Positions 10,382 to 19,035 are shown, counted from the first letter of the stretch. The stretch: 64,000 nt of DNA from Rhodobacterales bacterium 32-67-9 (GCA_002280515.1 NCEA01000031.1:46142-110141); one strand, 5' to 3'. Notes: generated by a model not told the origin, from the sequence alone. Translations and numbers: made by a program.

Positions 10382-11514
10382 CAGTTTCCGGTAGCGCGGT
10401 TCAATGCGTTGGCTGAATTGGCCGTTCCGGTCAGGGCCGCCAGCGTCTTGCTCCACTGCACATAGGGCGCTTCGGTGACATAGATCGTGTCATTGTCGCG
10501 GATCATGAAGTCGCGGGCGTTGAAGATCCCGCTCGGCTGGGTGAGGTCGAGCACATAGGCCATCCGCACCGGCTCGGTGATGTCGCTGCGCCTGAGGACC
10601 GTGTTGGCGATGTCCGGGGTCTCGTCACGCAGCACGAAGACGCCGGTCGGGTCGGCCAAATTGGTCGAGAGCCCGCCAACCTGGGCGATCGCCTCGACCA
10701 CGGAGAGATGCTGGTTCTCGAACTGGACGCGGTTCTGCCCGCCCATCGCCCCCATCGCGGTGAAGGCGCGCTGGTCCTCCTCGACCAGGATCACGTCGCC
10801 GGGGCGGAGAGCCACGTCCATGCGCGGATTGGAATAGAGATCCTTGAGCCAGATCGTGCCGGTATGGGAGCCCCGTGTGATCGTCACCTGGGCAATCTCG
10901 GGTTCGATGACGACGCCGCCGGCCTTGGCCAACATCGCCGAGAGCGTACGGGTCGGCCGCTCGATTGGATAGACGCCCTGGCCACCGACGCCGCCCATGA
11001 CCGAGACGGTTGCGCCGTCGCCGGCGATGCGGGCGACGGTGACCTGCGGGTCGGGCGTCTGCGAGTCGAGCTTGGTGGTGATGATCCGGCGCAATCCTTC
11101 CGGCGTGTTGCCGGCGGCCCTGATCCGGCCGGCATAGGGCACGAAGATATAGCCTTCGCCATCGACCTGCACCTCGTTCAGAGCGGTCGAGTTGACGCCC
11201 TGGTCCGCCAGAAGCCCGTTGTCGACGTTTTCCCAGATGGTGAGGCCGAGAACATCCCCCGGCCGGATGTCATCGGAGCCGACGACACCGGCGCCGAGAA
11301 AGCCGTTGGTGAAGCCAAGCTCGGGCGTCACGGAAGCCGCACGGGCGACATCGGCATCGACGGCGACGACGAAGGCGTCGCCCTTCTGTTCGACCGAGCT
11401 TTTGAAGAGTTCGCGCTTGTTGGGACCGGATCGCGGAAGGCCACAGCCCGAAAGGCCCGCAATGGCGAGAAGCAAGACCAGCGATCTGGTCCAGCGGGAC
11501 GTGACGGGTTTCAC
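10381..11514 (-). CDS. Capsule polysaccharide export lipoprotein (Wza/KpsD/BexD-type)
   Basis: The 377-residue outer-membrane exporter begins with a lipoprotein signal peptide, lipobox LSGC with the lipidated Cys at residue 24. A polysaccharide export (PES) domain follows (DDIRPGDVLGLTIWENV, then YIFVPYAGRIRAAGNTPEGLRRII), then two SLBB-type beta-grasp repeats (VSVMGGVGGQGVYPI, LRPGDVILVEEDQ). It likely forms the outer-membrane channel for capsule. kpsS lies 78 bases upstream and kpsC overlaps its stop codon. The inner-membrane transporter genes (kpsM/T/E) are not in the window. Confidence 0.93.
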   Translation of the reverse strand: MKPVTSRWTRSLVLLLAIAGLSGCGLPRSGPNKRELFKSSVEQKGDAFVVAVDADVARAASVTPELGFTNGFLGAGVVGSDDIRPGDVLGLTIWENVDNGLLADQGVNSTALNEVQVDGEGYIFVPYAGRIRAAGNTPEGLRRIITTKLDSQTPDPQVTVARIAGDGATVSVMGGVGGQGVYPIERPTRTLSAMLAKAGGVVIEPEIAQVTITRGSHTGTIWLKDLYSNPRMDVALRPGDVILVEEDQRAFTAMGAMGGQNRVQFENQHLSVVEAIAQVGGLSTNLADPTGVFVLRDETPDIANTVLRRSDITEPVRMAYVLDLTQPSGIFNARDFMIRDNDTIYVTEAPYVQWSKTLAALTGTANSANALNRATGN

Positions 11515-11592
11515 TTCTCGGGCTCCTCTTTAACGAAACTGCCTCGAATTTTTGTCGAGCGTAGTTGCGGTGTGGAAAAAATGCCAGTCATT

Positions 11593-12891
11593 CTATTCCA
11601 CCGCAACCAACTGTTGCCGAGGTGCCGCTTTGCCGGAGACCAGCGCATCATAGGGATCCTCCGCCGCCAGGATCATGTCGACCGCCTGGCGGAGCAGGAA
11701 GCGCCGCCCGCGGGCCGAGTAGAAACCGCCCGGAATCTGCGAGGTTTCCAGAAGATAATGGCGGTAGTCGCGGTAGGCGCGCTGGTCGGGCCGGCGCGGC
11801 GCCGCGAAGAAGTCCGGCAGCGGTTGGAACGAGACGAATTCGGGCTTGCTGTAGACCGCGCGCCCGAACGCCCTGAGCGGCAGGCCGCGCCAGAGGACCT
11901 GCTGGCCAGAGGTCGAGTTCACCGTAACGGCGCTGCGCGCCCCGTCGAGAAGCCGGGCAAGCTTGCCGCCCCGGACGAAATGCACCCGCTCGGCGATGCC
12001 GAGCCTTCGCGCGGTGTCGCGGATGGCCGGGGCGATGTTGGCGCGGCCGTCCTCCAGCGGATGGGCCTTGAAGACGATGTGATGGTGGCGCGGCGCCCCC
12101 GCCGCGAACCCGTCGAGGCAGAGGACGAGGAAATCGGTCATCGACGCGAAATCGGAATGCGCCCGGAAACTCGCGTCGTGTTCAAGTTGCAGGAGGACGA
12201 GATGATAGGGGAAACCGCCGAAGCGGATCCGCCAGGTCGCCGCCCAACGCTCAATCCGGTGCACCGGCATCATCAGGAGCCGCCTGAGGTAAAGCCGGAA
12301 TTCCTGGCCAACGCTCAGGTCGCGATGGGGCCGGAAGTTGCGGTATCGGCCATTCATCGCCATCACGAAGAAATGGTAGAGCGCGCCGTAGAAGACATGT
12401 TCGCGCATGTCGCCCCAGCGCGCCGGCGCCTTCGGCATCTCCATTTCGGAGCGTTCGAGCGCGGTCCGCATCTCGGACAGCGACATCGACATCAGCCGCG
12501 AATTGCCGTTCGAGCCGTCGCGCTCGTAGGTTGCCCAGTAGGGTCTGAGGTAGCCTTCCTCGAATACGTGAACGGTGATGCCACGGGCGCGGGCGGCGGC
12601 GATGGCTTTCGCATGGATCGGTCGCGAGTCGCCGTAGAGCACCAGATCGGTGATGCCCTTCTCCGCAAAGATCCCATCGCAGACCGACGGCCAGTCCTCG
12701 GGTGTCCCGGTATGGGCGATAAAGCCGTCGCGGTCGGAAAAGACCTCGTCACCCCGGTTGAAGCCGACGCGCCATACCTCGGCCCCGGCTTTGCGGAGCA
12801 GACCACCCAACTGGCGGAAGAACGGCCCGTGTGGCCCCTGAAGCATCAGGACCCGGCGCGCCGTCTGGCTGGTTCGGTTATGAATGCTCAC
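11593..12891 (-). CDS. kpsS: Capsular polysaccharide biosynthesis protein KpsS (Kdo transferase)
   Basis: KpsS starts the beta-Kdo linker on phosphatidylglycerol in ATP-binding-cassette-exported capsules. Family marks are RRVLMLQGPHGPFFRQLGG near the start, DLVLYGDSRPIHAKAIAAAR, HVFEEGYLRPYW, VFKAHPLEDGR and TVNSTSGQQVLWRGLPL. I chose the GTG at 12,891 (about 432 residues, GGAGG 12 bases upstream). ATGs at 12,924 and 12,966 would lengthen a basic, poorly conserved N-terminus, so the start is uncertain. It is the first gene of the minus-strand capsule operon and is transcribed divergently from ribE. Confidence 0.9.
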   Translation of the reverse strand: MSIHNRTSQTARRVLMLQGPHGPFFRQLGGLLRKAGAEVWRVGFNRGDEVFSDRDGFIAHTGTPEDWPSVCDGIFAEKGITDLVLYGDSRPIHAKAIAAARARGITVHVFEEGYLRPYWATYERDGSNGNSRLMSMSLSEMRTALERSEMEMPKAPARWGDMREHVFYGALYHFFVMAMNGRYRNFRPHRDLSVGQEFRLYLRRLLMMPVHRIERWAATWRIRFGGFPYHLVLLQLEHDASFRAHSDFASMTDFLVLCLDGFAAGAPRHHHIVFKAHPLEDGRANIAPAIRDTARRLGIAERVHFVRGGKLARLLDGARSAVTVNSTSGQQVLWRGLPLRAFGRAVYSKPEFVSFQPLPDFFAAPRRPDQRAYRDYRHYLLETSQIPGGFYSARGRRFLLRQAVDMILAAEDPYDALVSGKAAPRQQLVAVE

Positions 12892-13070
12892 GCGTCTATC
12901 CGTCCTCCGCCGGACCGGCGCCATCTTCTGACGTCTTTTCGGCCGGCTGTCACGATGAAACCGCATAACAGGTGGTTGCGGCAGTACTATGGCCCCTGCG
13001 CCGGTGGCGCGGCGGGGCTCTTGCGGTGCAATCGAGCAGGGGCTAGGCAGGAGGCAAAGGGAGTGCCGCG

Positions 13071-13679
13071 ATGTTCACAGGGATCATCACCGATATCGGC
13101 GAGGTTGTCGCGCTGCGGCAGAAGGGCGATCTCGGCGCCCGGATCGCCACCGATTATCCGGTGTCGGGAATCGATATCGGCGCCTCGATCGCCTGCGACG
13201 GGGTTTGCCTGACGGTGGTGGCCACCGGCGAAGAGCCGCGTGGCTGGTTCGAGGTGGAGATTTCCGCCGAGACGGTCTCGAAGACCAATATCGGCGGTAA
13301 TGGCTGGCATCCGGGCAAACGGCTCAACCTCGAACGGGCGCTGAAGGTCGGCGACGAGCTGGGCGGCCATATCGTCTCGGGCCATGTCGACGGTGTTGCC
13401 GAAATCGTGGCGATGCGGGACGAGGGCGACAGCACCCGGTTCACCTTCCGCGCGCCCGAGGCGCTGGCGGGGTTCATCGCGCAGAAAGGGTCGGTCGCGC
13501 TGAATGGTACCTCACTGACCGTGAACGAGGTCGCGGGCGCCGAGTTCGGCGTCAACATCATCCCGCATACCAAGGCGGTAACAACCTGGGGACAGGCGAA
13601 GGTCGGCGACCTCGTCAACCTCGAGATCGACACGCTGGCGCGCTACGTCGCACGGCTTCAGGACTGGGCCGGGCGGTGA
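13071..13679 (+). CDS. ribE: Riboflavin synthase, alpha chain
   Basis: This 202-residue enzyme dismutates two 6,7-dimethyl-8-ribityllumazines to riboflavin. It shows the family N-terminus MFTGIITDIGEV and the internal duplication of two lumazine-binding barrels (IACDGVCLTVV in the first, VALNGTSLTVNEV in the second), with GHIVSGHVDGV between them. It begins the ribE-unknown-ribBA-ribH-nusB cluster. The next gene starts at a GTGA overlapping its stop. Confidence 0.97.
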   Translation: MFTGIITDIGEVVALRQKGDLGARIATDYPVSGIDIGASIACDGVCLTVVATGEEPRGWFEVEISAETVSKTNIGGNGWHPGKRLNLERALKVGDELGGHIVSGHVDGVAEIVAMRDEGDSTRFTFRAPEALAGFIAQKGSVALNGTSLTVNEVAGAEFGVNIIPHTKAVTTWGQAKVGDLVNLEIDTLARYVARLQDWAGR

Positions 13680-14269
13680 GCGGGCCGGGCCATAACGGTG
13701 GCCCGACGCTCGAGGCCGGCGGAAGCTGGCGCCGGCATTGCTGGCGCGCGGCGCGGGCCGACCTAATGCCGAAGCTGCCGCTTGAAGTGGTGCGCCTGCG
13801 CGTGAAGCGCGCCGCCGAGATCGGGCTCGACTACAAGACCTATGCCGGGGTGCGCGCCGCGACGGGGCACGACCTTGTCGCCTTCCTCTTCTCGACCAAC
13901 GCGCTCCGGCTCTTGCGCGAGGGCGACCGGATGCCGGGTGCCGATGCCGAACGGCTCGCGCGGGCGCGCCATATCGGCCGGCTGGTCGCAGTGCAGCCGC
14001 CGCTCGATCCTGGCCGGGTGCGGCAGGGGCTGGCGGAGCAGGGTGTCGCGCTCGACGCTACGGGCCGTGCGCCCGGCATCGCGCTTGGCTGGGGCGAGAC
14101 GCGCCGTGCGCTCCTTGACCTTCTGGGCGAGGTCCGGGCACCGGCCGACCGGGTTCTGGTGATCGGCGAGACGGCGCTTGAACGCGACTGGGCCGGGATC
14201 GGCCGGATGGCCGGCTTCCTGCCAGCCGCGCGCTACTTCGGCGCCGGTGCGACGGCGTCGAACTGGTAA
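13676..14269 (+). CDS. Uncharacterised protein inside the riboflavin operon
   Basis: The GTG start overlaps the ribE stop (GTGA), giving 197 residues translationally coupled to ribE. No signal peptide or membrane segment is seen. It opens MSGPGHNGGPTLEAGGSWRRHCWRAARA, then has a basic helical stretch LEVVRLRVKRAAEIGLDYKTYAGVRAATGHDLVAFLFSTNAL and ends in a segment with acidic and Trp residues. The HNGGP-type N-terminus occurs in other Rhodobacteraceae hypotheticals, but I know no assigned function. Its position implies co-expression with riboflavin synthesis. Confidence 0.8.
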   Translation: MSGPGHNGGPTLEAGGSWRRHCWRAARADLMPKLPLEVVRLRVKRAAEIGLDYKTYAGVRAATGHDLVAFLFSTNALRLLREGDRMPGADAERLARARHIGRLVAVQPPLDPGRVRQGLAEQGVALDATGRAPGIALGWGETRRALLDLLGEVRAPADRVLVIGETALERDWAGIGRMAGFLPAARYFGAGATASNW

Positions 14270-14345
14270 GCGTCGCCTCCGCACTGGCCAAAGCCCGGCC
14301 TTTGGTCTATCGGGGCGGCGGGGATGCTCTAGACATGGCAACATC

Positions 14346-15440
14346 ATGACCGAAGATCTGAAAGCCGCAATTTCCTCCACCGAGGAAATCATCGACGAGG
14401 CGCGCAATGGCCGCATGTTCATCCTCGTCGACCACGAGGACCGCGAGAACGAGGGAGACCTCGTCATTCCCGCGCAGATGTGCACGCCCGACGCGATCAA
14501 TTTCATGGCGACGCACGGGCGCGGCCTGATCTGTCTGACGCTGACCGCCCGGCGGATCGAGGCGCTTGGCCTGCAACTGATGTCGACGAAGAACTCGTCG
14601 CGGCACGAGACCGCCTTCACCGTCTCGATCGAGGCGCGCGAGGGTGTGTCGACCGGGATTTCGGCGCATGACCGGGCGCTGACCGTCGCCGTGGCCATCG
14701 ACCCGACCAAGGGGCCGGCCGACATCGCCACGCCGGGCCACATCTTCCCCCTGCGCGCCCGCGACGGCGGCGTGCTGGTCCGCGCCGGCCATACCGAGGC
14801 CGCCGTCGACGTGAGCCGCCTTGCCGGGCTCAACCCTTCGGGTGTGATCTGCGAGATCATGAACGAGGACGGCACCATGGCGCGGCTCCCCGACCTCGTC
14901 GCCTTCGCGCAGAGGCACGGGCTGAAGATCGGCAGCATCTCCGAACTCATCGCCTATCGCCGGCGCCACGACAATCTGGTGCGCGAGACGATGACGAAGA
15001 CCGTGACCTCCGCCCATGGCGGCGACTGGGTGATGCGGGTCTTCACCGACCAGACCGAGGGAACGGAGCATGTCGTGCTGACCAAGGGCGACATCACCAC
15101 GCCGGAACCGGTGCTGGTGCGGACCCATTCGCTGAACGTGCTCGAGGATGTGCTGGCGCTTGGCCCCGCGCCCGAAGGCGAACTGGCGCGTGCGATGAAG
15201 ATCATTGCCAAGGAGGGACGCGGGGCGGTCTGCCTTTTCCGCGACCCGAAGGCCAAGCTCGTGACCGAGGAAGAGGACGGGCCGCGCACCATCAAGCAGA
15301 CCGGGCTTGGCGCGCAGATCCTTTCCACGATGGGGCTCAAGGAACTGATCCTGCTGACGGATTCTCCTCTGACGCGGTATGTCGGCCTCGATGCCTACGA
15401 CCTGACCATTACGGGCACCCGCCCGATCACCGAGGGCTGA
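14346..15440 (+). CDS. ribB: 3,4-dihydroxy-2-butanone-4-phosphate synthase with degenerate GTP cyclohydrolase II-like domain
   Basis: The 364-residue protein has an intact DHBP synthase half (about 1-205): DHEDRENEGDLV at 29-40, then FMATHGRGLICL and HTEAAVDVSRLAG. It makes the four-carbon precursor from ribulose 5-phosphate. The second half (about 210-364) is homologous to GTP cyclohydrolase II (RTHSLNVLEDVLAL, GAQILSTMGLKELILLT) but lacks the three zinc cysteines (C-x-R-C-D-C) and the RQEGRGIGL motif. It therefore probably does not hydrolyse GTP; a separate ribA is expected elsewhere. Such RibBX-like variants are known in Proteobacteria. ribH follows after three bases. Confidence 0.93.
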   Translation: MTEDLKAAISSTEEIIDEARNGRMFILVDHEDRENEGDLVIPAQMCTPDAINFMATHGRGLICLTLTARRIEALGLQLMSTKNSSRHETAFTVSIEAREGVSTGISAHDRALTVAVAIDPTKGPADIATPGHIFPLRARDGGVLVRAGHTEAAVDVSRLAGLNPSGVICEIMNEDGTMARLPDLVAFAQRHGLKIGSISELIAYRRRHDNLVRETMTKTVTSAHGGDWVMRVFTDQTEGTEHVVLTKGDITTPEPVLVRTHSLNVLEDVLALGPAPEGELARAMKIIAKEGRGAVCLFRDPKAKLVTEEEDGPRTIKQTGLGAQILSTMGLKELILLTDSPLTRYVGLDAYDLTITGTRPITEG

Positions 15441-15443
15441 GGC

Positions 15444-15995
15444 ATGGCGACCGCGGAAACACACCACACGCTCGCCCTGCCGGCATTCGACCGGAAGGTG
15501 CGGCTTCTGATCGTCGTCGCACCCTATTACAAGGACATCGCCGACAACCTCGTCGCCGGTGCCAGGGCGGTAGCGGCGGAGGCGGGGGCCGAGGCCGATC
15601 TGGTCGAGGTGCCGGGTGCCCTGGAAATTCCGACCGCGATCGGGCTGGCGGGCCGGATGGCGGACTACGACGGGTTCGTGGCGCTCGGCTGCATCATCCG
15701 GGGCGAGACGACGCATTACGACACGGTCTGCAACGACAGTTCGCGCGGTCTGATGACGCTGGGCCTCAGCGGTATCTGCATCGGCAACGGCATCCTGACG
15801 GTCGAGAACCGCCGGCAGGCCGAGGTGCGCGCCGATCCGGCGGACCAGAACAAGGGCGGCGGCGCCGCTGCGGCGGCCTTGCATCTCATCGCGCTTTCGC
15901 GCAGATGGGCGCGCCAGACGAAAGGCATCGGGTTCAAGCCTGCAGGCGAGGAATTCCGCATCGCCGGTGACACCGAAGGACCCTCCCGCGCATGA
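15444..15995 (+). CDS. ribH: 6,7-dimethyl-8-ribityllumazine synthase
   Basis: This 183-residue protein condenses the pyrimidinedione with dihydroxybutanone phosphate to make lumazine, the substrate of RibE. Recognisable motifs are VVAPYYKDIADNLVAGA, VEVPGALEIPTAI, the phosphate/active-site block ALGCIIRGETTHYDTVCN and GILTVENRRQAEVRA. It begins three bases after ribB and its stop overlaps the nusB ATG (ATGA), showing tight operon structure. Confidence 0.97.
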   Translation: MATAETHHTLALPAFDRKVRLLIVVAPYYKDIADNLVAGARAVAAEAGAEADLVEVPGALEIPTAIGLAGRMADYDGFVALGCIIRGETTHYDTVCNDSSRGLMTLGLSGICIGNGILTVENRRQAEVRADPADQNKGGGAAAAALHLIALSRRWARQTKGIGFKPAGEEFRIAGDTEGPSRA

Positions 15996-16471
15996 GCGAC
16001 GACCGAAAGCTGACCCTCGCCGAAAAGCGCCAGATGAAATCCGCCGCCCGGCTTTACGCCGTGCAGGCGCTCTTTCAGATGGAGGCGGCGGGCCAGACCG
16101 TCGACAAGGTCTCGCGCGAGTTCGAGACACATCGCTTCGGCGCGGTCTACGAGGATGACGAGATGGCCGAAGGCGATCTCGGTCTCTTTCGCAAGACGGT
16201 CGAGGACGCGGTCAACTGGCAGGCGCAGATCGACCAGATGACCGACCGGGCGCTGGTGGCGAAATGGCCGATCGACCGGATCGACCCGGTGCTGCGCGCG
16301 CTCTTCCGCGCCGCCGGGGCGGAGCTTCTGGCCGAGGAAACACCGGCCAAGGTGGTGATCAACGAATTCGTCGATATCGCCCGGGCGTTCTTTCCGGACG
16401 GGAAGGAACCGAAGTTCGTCAACGCCGTCCTCGACCACATGGCGCGCGAGGCGCGGCCGGAGGCGTTCTGA
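15992..16471 (+). CDS. nusB: Transcription antitermination factor NusB
   Basis: The 159-residue all-helical RNA-binding protein acts with NusE on boxA of rRNA leaders. The basic RNA-binding helix near the start (KRQMKSAARLYAVQALFQMEAAG) and the C-terminal block PAKVVINEFVDIARAFFPDGKEPKFVNAVLD are diagnostic. It is the last gene of the riboflavin cluster, a common ribH-nusB pairing, with an ATGA overlap to ribH. Confidence 0.97.
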   Translation: MSDDRKLTLAEKRQMKSAARLYAVQALFQMEAAGQTVDKVSREFETHRFGAVYEDDEMAEGDLGLFRKTVEDAVNWQAQIDQMTDRALVAKWPIDRIDPVLRALFRAAGAELLAEETPAKVVINEFVDIARAFFPDGKEPKFVNAVLDHMAREARPEAF

Positions 16472-16598
16472 CCCGCACGGCATGAGGGGCAGCGTTCCGC
16501 ACCTCGGCATATTCCGGCCCGGCTGACCGCGCTGCGACAGGATGCCTCTGGGAATCGGCGTGCGGACTGCTAGATTGAAGCTGAAGGGAGACTTCGCG

Positions 16599-16919
16599 AT
16601 GCCCGCACTTGTCCGTCTCTACATCCGCAACGTGATCGCCGGGTTCGTGCTGTCGGCCATCTTCGTCGGCGCCCTTCTCTGGCTCAATGTCGCCAATCTC
16701 TGGCACCTGATCTCGACCTCGCCGCAGGGATGGATCGCGGTCCTGATGCTCTTCGTCTTCAACGGCATCGTCTTTGCAGGCGTTCAGTTCGCCATCGCCA
16801 TCATGCGGATGGAGCGCAAGGAAGGGAGCGGCGGCGGCAAGCTTTCCGGCGTTGGCCACCGCGCCGAGCCGGTGCCGGTTGTCGCCACCGTCACGAACGG
16901 GCGCCGCCGGCCTCAGTAA
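16599..16919 (+). CDS. Small two-helix inner-membrane protein, unknown function
   Basis: The ATG at 16,599, preceded by GAAGGGAG, gives 106 residues with two predicted membrane helices (VIAGFVLSAIFVGALLWLNVANLW and WIAVLMLFVFNGIVFAGVQFAIAIM) and a basic, Gly/Val-rich cytoplasmic tail ending GRRRPQ. No motif assigns a function; comparable short proteins are widespread in Rhodobacteraceae. An upstream in-frame start at 16,542 lacks a ribosome site. Confidence 0.75.
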   Translation: MPALVRLYIRNVIAGFVLSAIFVGALLWLNVANLWHLISTSPQGWIAVLMLFVFNGIVFAGVQFAIAIMRMERKEGSGGGKLSGVGHRAEPVPVVATVTNGRRRPQ

Positions 16920-16930
16920 GCCATTCCCAT

Positions 16931-16943
16931 CTGATTTAACCAG
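16931..16943. promoter_or_regulatory. CTGATTTAACCAG near-palindrome before LysR gene
   Basis: This 13-base near-palindrome lies 30 bases upstream of the LysR start at 16,974. A variant that is perfectly palindromic, CTGGTTTAACCAG, occurs at 19,095-19,107. It could be a LysR autoregulatory site or a TTAACC-type CtrA half-site; the sequence does not distinguish these. Confidence 0.35.
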
Positions 16944-16973
16944 TTTGGCCGCCGGGACGGGGGCATTACCAGC

Positions 16974-17855
16974 ATGGACCTTGCGCTTCTCAAGACCTTC
17001 CTCGCCGTGGCCGAAAGCGGATCCTTCGCGTCGGCTTCGGAACGCCTGTTCGTTACCCAGTCGGCGGTAAGCTTGCGGGTGCAGCGGCTTGAGGAATTGC
17101 TCAACCGGCCGCTCTTCCTGCGCTCGCGGGCGGGGGCCGAATTGACGCCGGCGGGCCGAGAATTCGAAGGCTATGCCATTTCTTTGGTCCAGAACTGGGA
17201 AAAGGCCCGCCAGCAGGTCGCGGTGCCCGAAGGGTTTTCCCGCTCTCTCACGATCGGGGCGCAGATATCACTCTGGCCGCGGCTAGGCTTCAAATGGGTT
17301 GACGCGCTCAAGACCCGTGAACCGTTTCTTGGCCTGCGCTGCGAGGTCGGGGTTCCCGAAATCCTCACCCGGTCGATGACCGAAGGCGTCATGCAGATCG
17401 CGTTGACCTACAGCCCGACCCTCAGGCCGGGCATGGTCGTGGAAAAGGTGCTGGACGAGGATCTCGTCCTCGCCGCGAGCTGGGAAGACCCGAGGATCGA
17501 CGACCTGAGCGGCCGCTATGTCTATGTCGACTGGGGGGCGGACTTCTTCCAGTTCCATAACCGGGCATTGCCGGACCTGTCGAATCCCGGATTGACCCTT
17601 GCAATGGGCTCGCTCGCGGCGCGTTACCTCGTGGACCGGGAGTTCGCTGCCTTCCTTCCGGCCCGGTATGTGAAGCGCTATGTCGAACGTGACCAGCTTT
17701 TCGTGGTGGCCGGTGCGCCGGTCTATACGCAAACGGTGTGGTCGGTCTGGCGCGACGACCTCGATGAAGACATGGCCGCTGTTGCGCATGAAACACTGCA
17801 CGGCGTGGTCGCGGTCGCCGAGGCCGATATCGAGAATGTCATCGACCTGATCTGA
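16974..17855 (+). CDS. LysR-family transcriptional regulator
   Basis: The 293-residue protein starts directly with the LysR winged helix-turn-helix (MDLALLKTFLAVAESGSFASASERLFVTQSAVSLRVQRLEE, residues 1-42). A type 2 periplasmic-binding-protein-like effector domain follows from about 90 (LTIGAQISLWPRLGFKWVDAL). No ligand can be inferred. The next gene downstream is a DUF481 outer-membrane protein with its own 285-base upstream region, so co-transcription is unlikely. Confidence 0.92.
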   Translation: MDLALLKTFLAVAESGSFASASERLFVTQSAVSLRVQRLEELLNRPLFLRSRAGAELTPAGREFEGYAISLVQNWEKARQQVAVPEGFSRSLTIGAQISLWPRLGFKWVDALKTREPFLGLRCEVGVPEILTRSMTEGVMQIALTYSPTLRPGMVVEKVLDEDLVLAASWEDPRIDDLSGRYVYVDWGADFFQFHNRALPDLSNPGLTLAMGSLAARYLVDREFAAFLPARYVKRYVERDQLFVVAGAPVYTQTVWSVWRDDLDEDMAAVAHETLHGVVAVAEADIENVIDLI

Positions 17856-17906
17856 CCAGGCGCGCGGCATCGCGGCGCATATGCGCTGCCGGATGCAAAA
17901 CGCGGC

Positions 17907-17914
17907 TTAACCAT
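17907..17914 (+). promoter_or_regulatory. TTAACCAT, CtrA-type half-site
   Basis: The 8-mer TTAACCAT, a known CtrA half-site form in alphaproteobacteria, lies about 230 bases upstream of the DUF481 gene. A single half-site is weak evidence of cell-cycle control. Confidence 0.2.
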
Positions 17915-18140
17915 CGGAAGATACTTCGCAATCTTTGGTCACGGTGCGGTGCGCCGCAATCCCGCTTTGGATCCGATCGCTGATCACGGCAGTTCAAGCC
18001 CCCGTTCCCCGACTAATACTCGTCTCAACCATGACTATTATGAAATTTAGTTGGGTTGGTCGTTCTTCTAGATCACTGGCAAGGCAAGCACTGCCTTCAA
18101 GCCGTCCCGTCTTCGGGGCGGATGAGTGAAAGGAAACAAC

Positions 18141-18980
18141 ATGAAGTACGCAATCAAGCTGGCGGCGATCCCGACCTTCGCGCTTGCGCTCGGGGTGACC
18201 GCCGCCCCGCTTTTCGCGCAGTCGACCCTGACCGGGACGCGTGCGATCAACGATCAGATCCGCGATATCGAGCGCTCGGTCCAGGACGATTTCGCGCGGT
18301 CGGAAGACGATGCCCGCTTCAGCAACCCGGAAGGCCGGCTTGGCCTGTCGGGAAGCGCATCGCTCTCCTATTCCGGTCAGACCGGCAACCAGGATACGCA
18401 GGACCTGACGGTCGGCGCCCGTATCCGCCACAGCACCGGAACCTTCGTCCAGACCATTGGGGTCGCGCTCGAATTCTCGGAAGCTGCCGGCGCCAAGACC
18501 CAGCAGGACGTCTTTGGTGTCTATGACGCCAACTACTACTTCAACGATCGCTTCTATGGCTTCGTGCTGGGTCGGATCGCCACCGACGAACTCGCGGCCA
18601 CGGCGGCCGATGTGGGCAAGGATGCCTTCATCGGCGTCGGCCCGGGCTACCGGATCGTCAACACGGCCGACACTGCCTGGCGCGTTCAGGCCGGCGTGGG
18701 CGTCAGCTACCTCGAAGACGGCCTTGGCGCCAGCACGACGGAAACCGGATATGTCGCCTCGTCGCGCTTCTACCACCGCTTCAACGACAACATCTTCATG
18801 TCGAACGACACCGACATCCTGACGTCCGACACGGCCCTGCGCGTCAACAACGACCTCGGCGTGAGCTTCAAGCTCACCGACGCGTTCTCGACGCGGGTGA
18901 GCTATATCACCGACTACAACGACAGCCGCGCCATCCAGACCGACAACAAGCTGGGCGTCGCGCTGGTCTACGGCTTCTGA
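18141..18980 (+). CDS. DUF481 family outer-membrane beta-barrel protein
   Basis: The 279-residue protein has a Sec signal peptide ending APLFAQ near residue 27, a short helical segment, then alternating beta strands rich in Tyr/Phe/Ser/Asn (LGLSGSASLSYSGQTGNQDTQDL, TRVSYITDYNDSR) and a C-terminal strand ending in Phe (LGVALVYGF), the outer-membrane insertion signal. The pattern fits the DUF481/YdiY salt-inducible porin-like group. The ATG at 18,141 follows AAAGGAAAC at ideal spacing. A strong terminator follows, and the gene appears monocistronic. Physiological role is unknown. Confidence 0.88.
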   Translation: MKYAIKLAAIPTFALALGVTAAPLFAQSTLTGTRAINDQIRDIERSVQDDFARSEDDARFSNPEGRLGLSGSASLSYSGQTGNQDTQDLTVGARIRHSTGTFVQTIGVALEFSEAAGAKTQQDVFGVYDANYYFNDRFYGFVLGRIATDELAATAADVGKDAFIGVGPGYRIVNTADTAWRVQAGVGVSYLEDGLGASTTETGYVASSRFYHRFNDNIFMSNDTDILTSDTALRVNNDLGVSFKLTDAFSTRVSYITDYNDSRAIQTDNKLGVALVYGF

Positions 18981-19007
18981 GCCCGACAGGTCAGAAGGAT
19001 CTCGACT

Positions 19008-19035
19008 GGGGCGGAGCGATCCGCCCCATTTTTTT
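19008..19035 (+). terminator. Rho-independent terminator of the DUF481 gene
   Basis: A perfect 8-base stem, GGGGCGGA paired with TCCGCCCC, closes a GCGA (GNRA) tetraloop and is followed by ATTTTTTTG. It starts 27 bases after the stop codon. Confidence 0.93.

Noticed and set aside
12967-13070. Possible FMN riboswitch before ribE
   Set aside because: No RFN consensus blocks (AGGGG...GGACTGGCGG-type) are present here or before ribD or ribB.
10708-13212. 834-codon open frame on the plus strand across the capsule genes
   Set aside because: It runs antisense to the Wza-type and kpsS genes and crosses their boundary; its composition is typical of shadow frames in G+C-rich DNA, and no domain is recognisable.
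14307-16130. 607-codon minus-strand frame opposite ribB-ribH
   Set aside because: It spans two genes with clear homology on the other strand; shadow frame.
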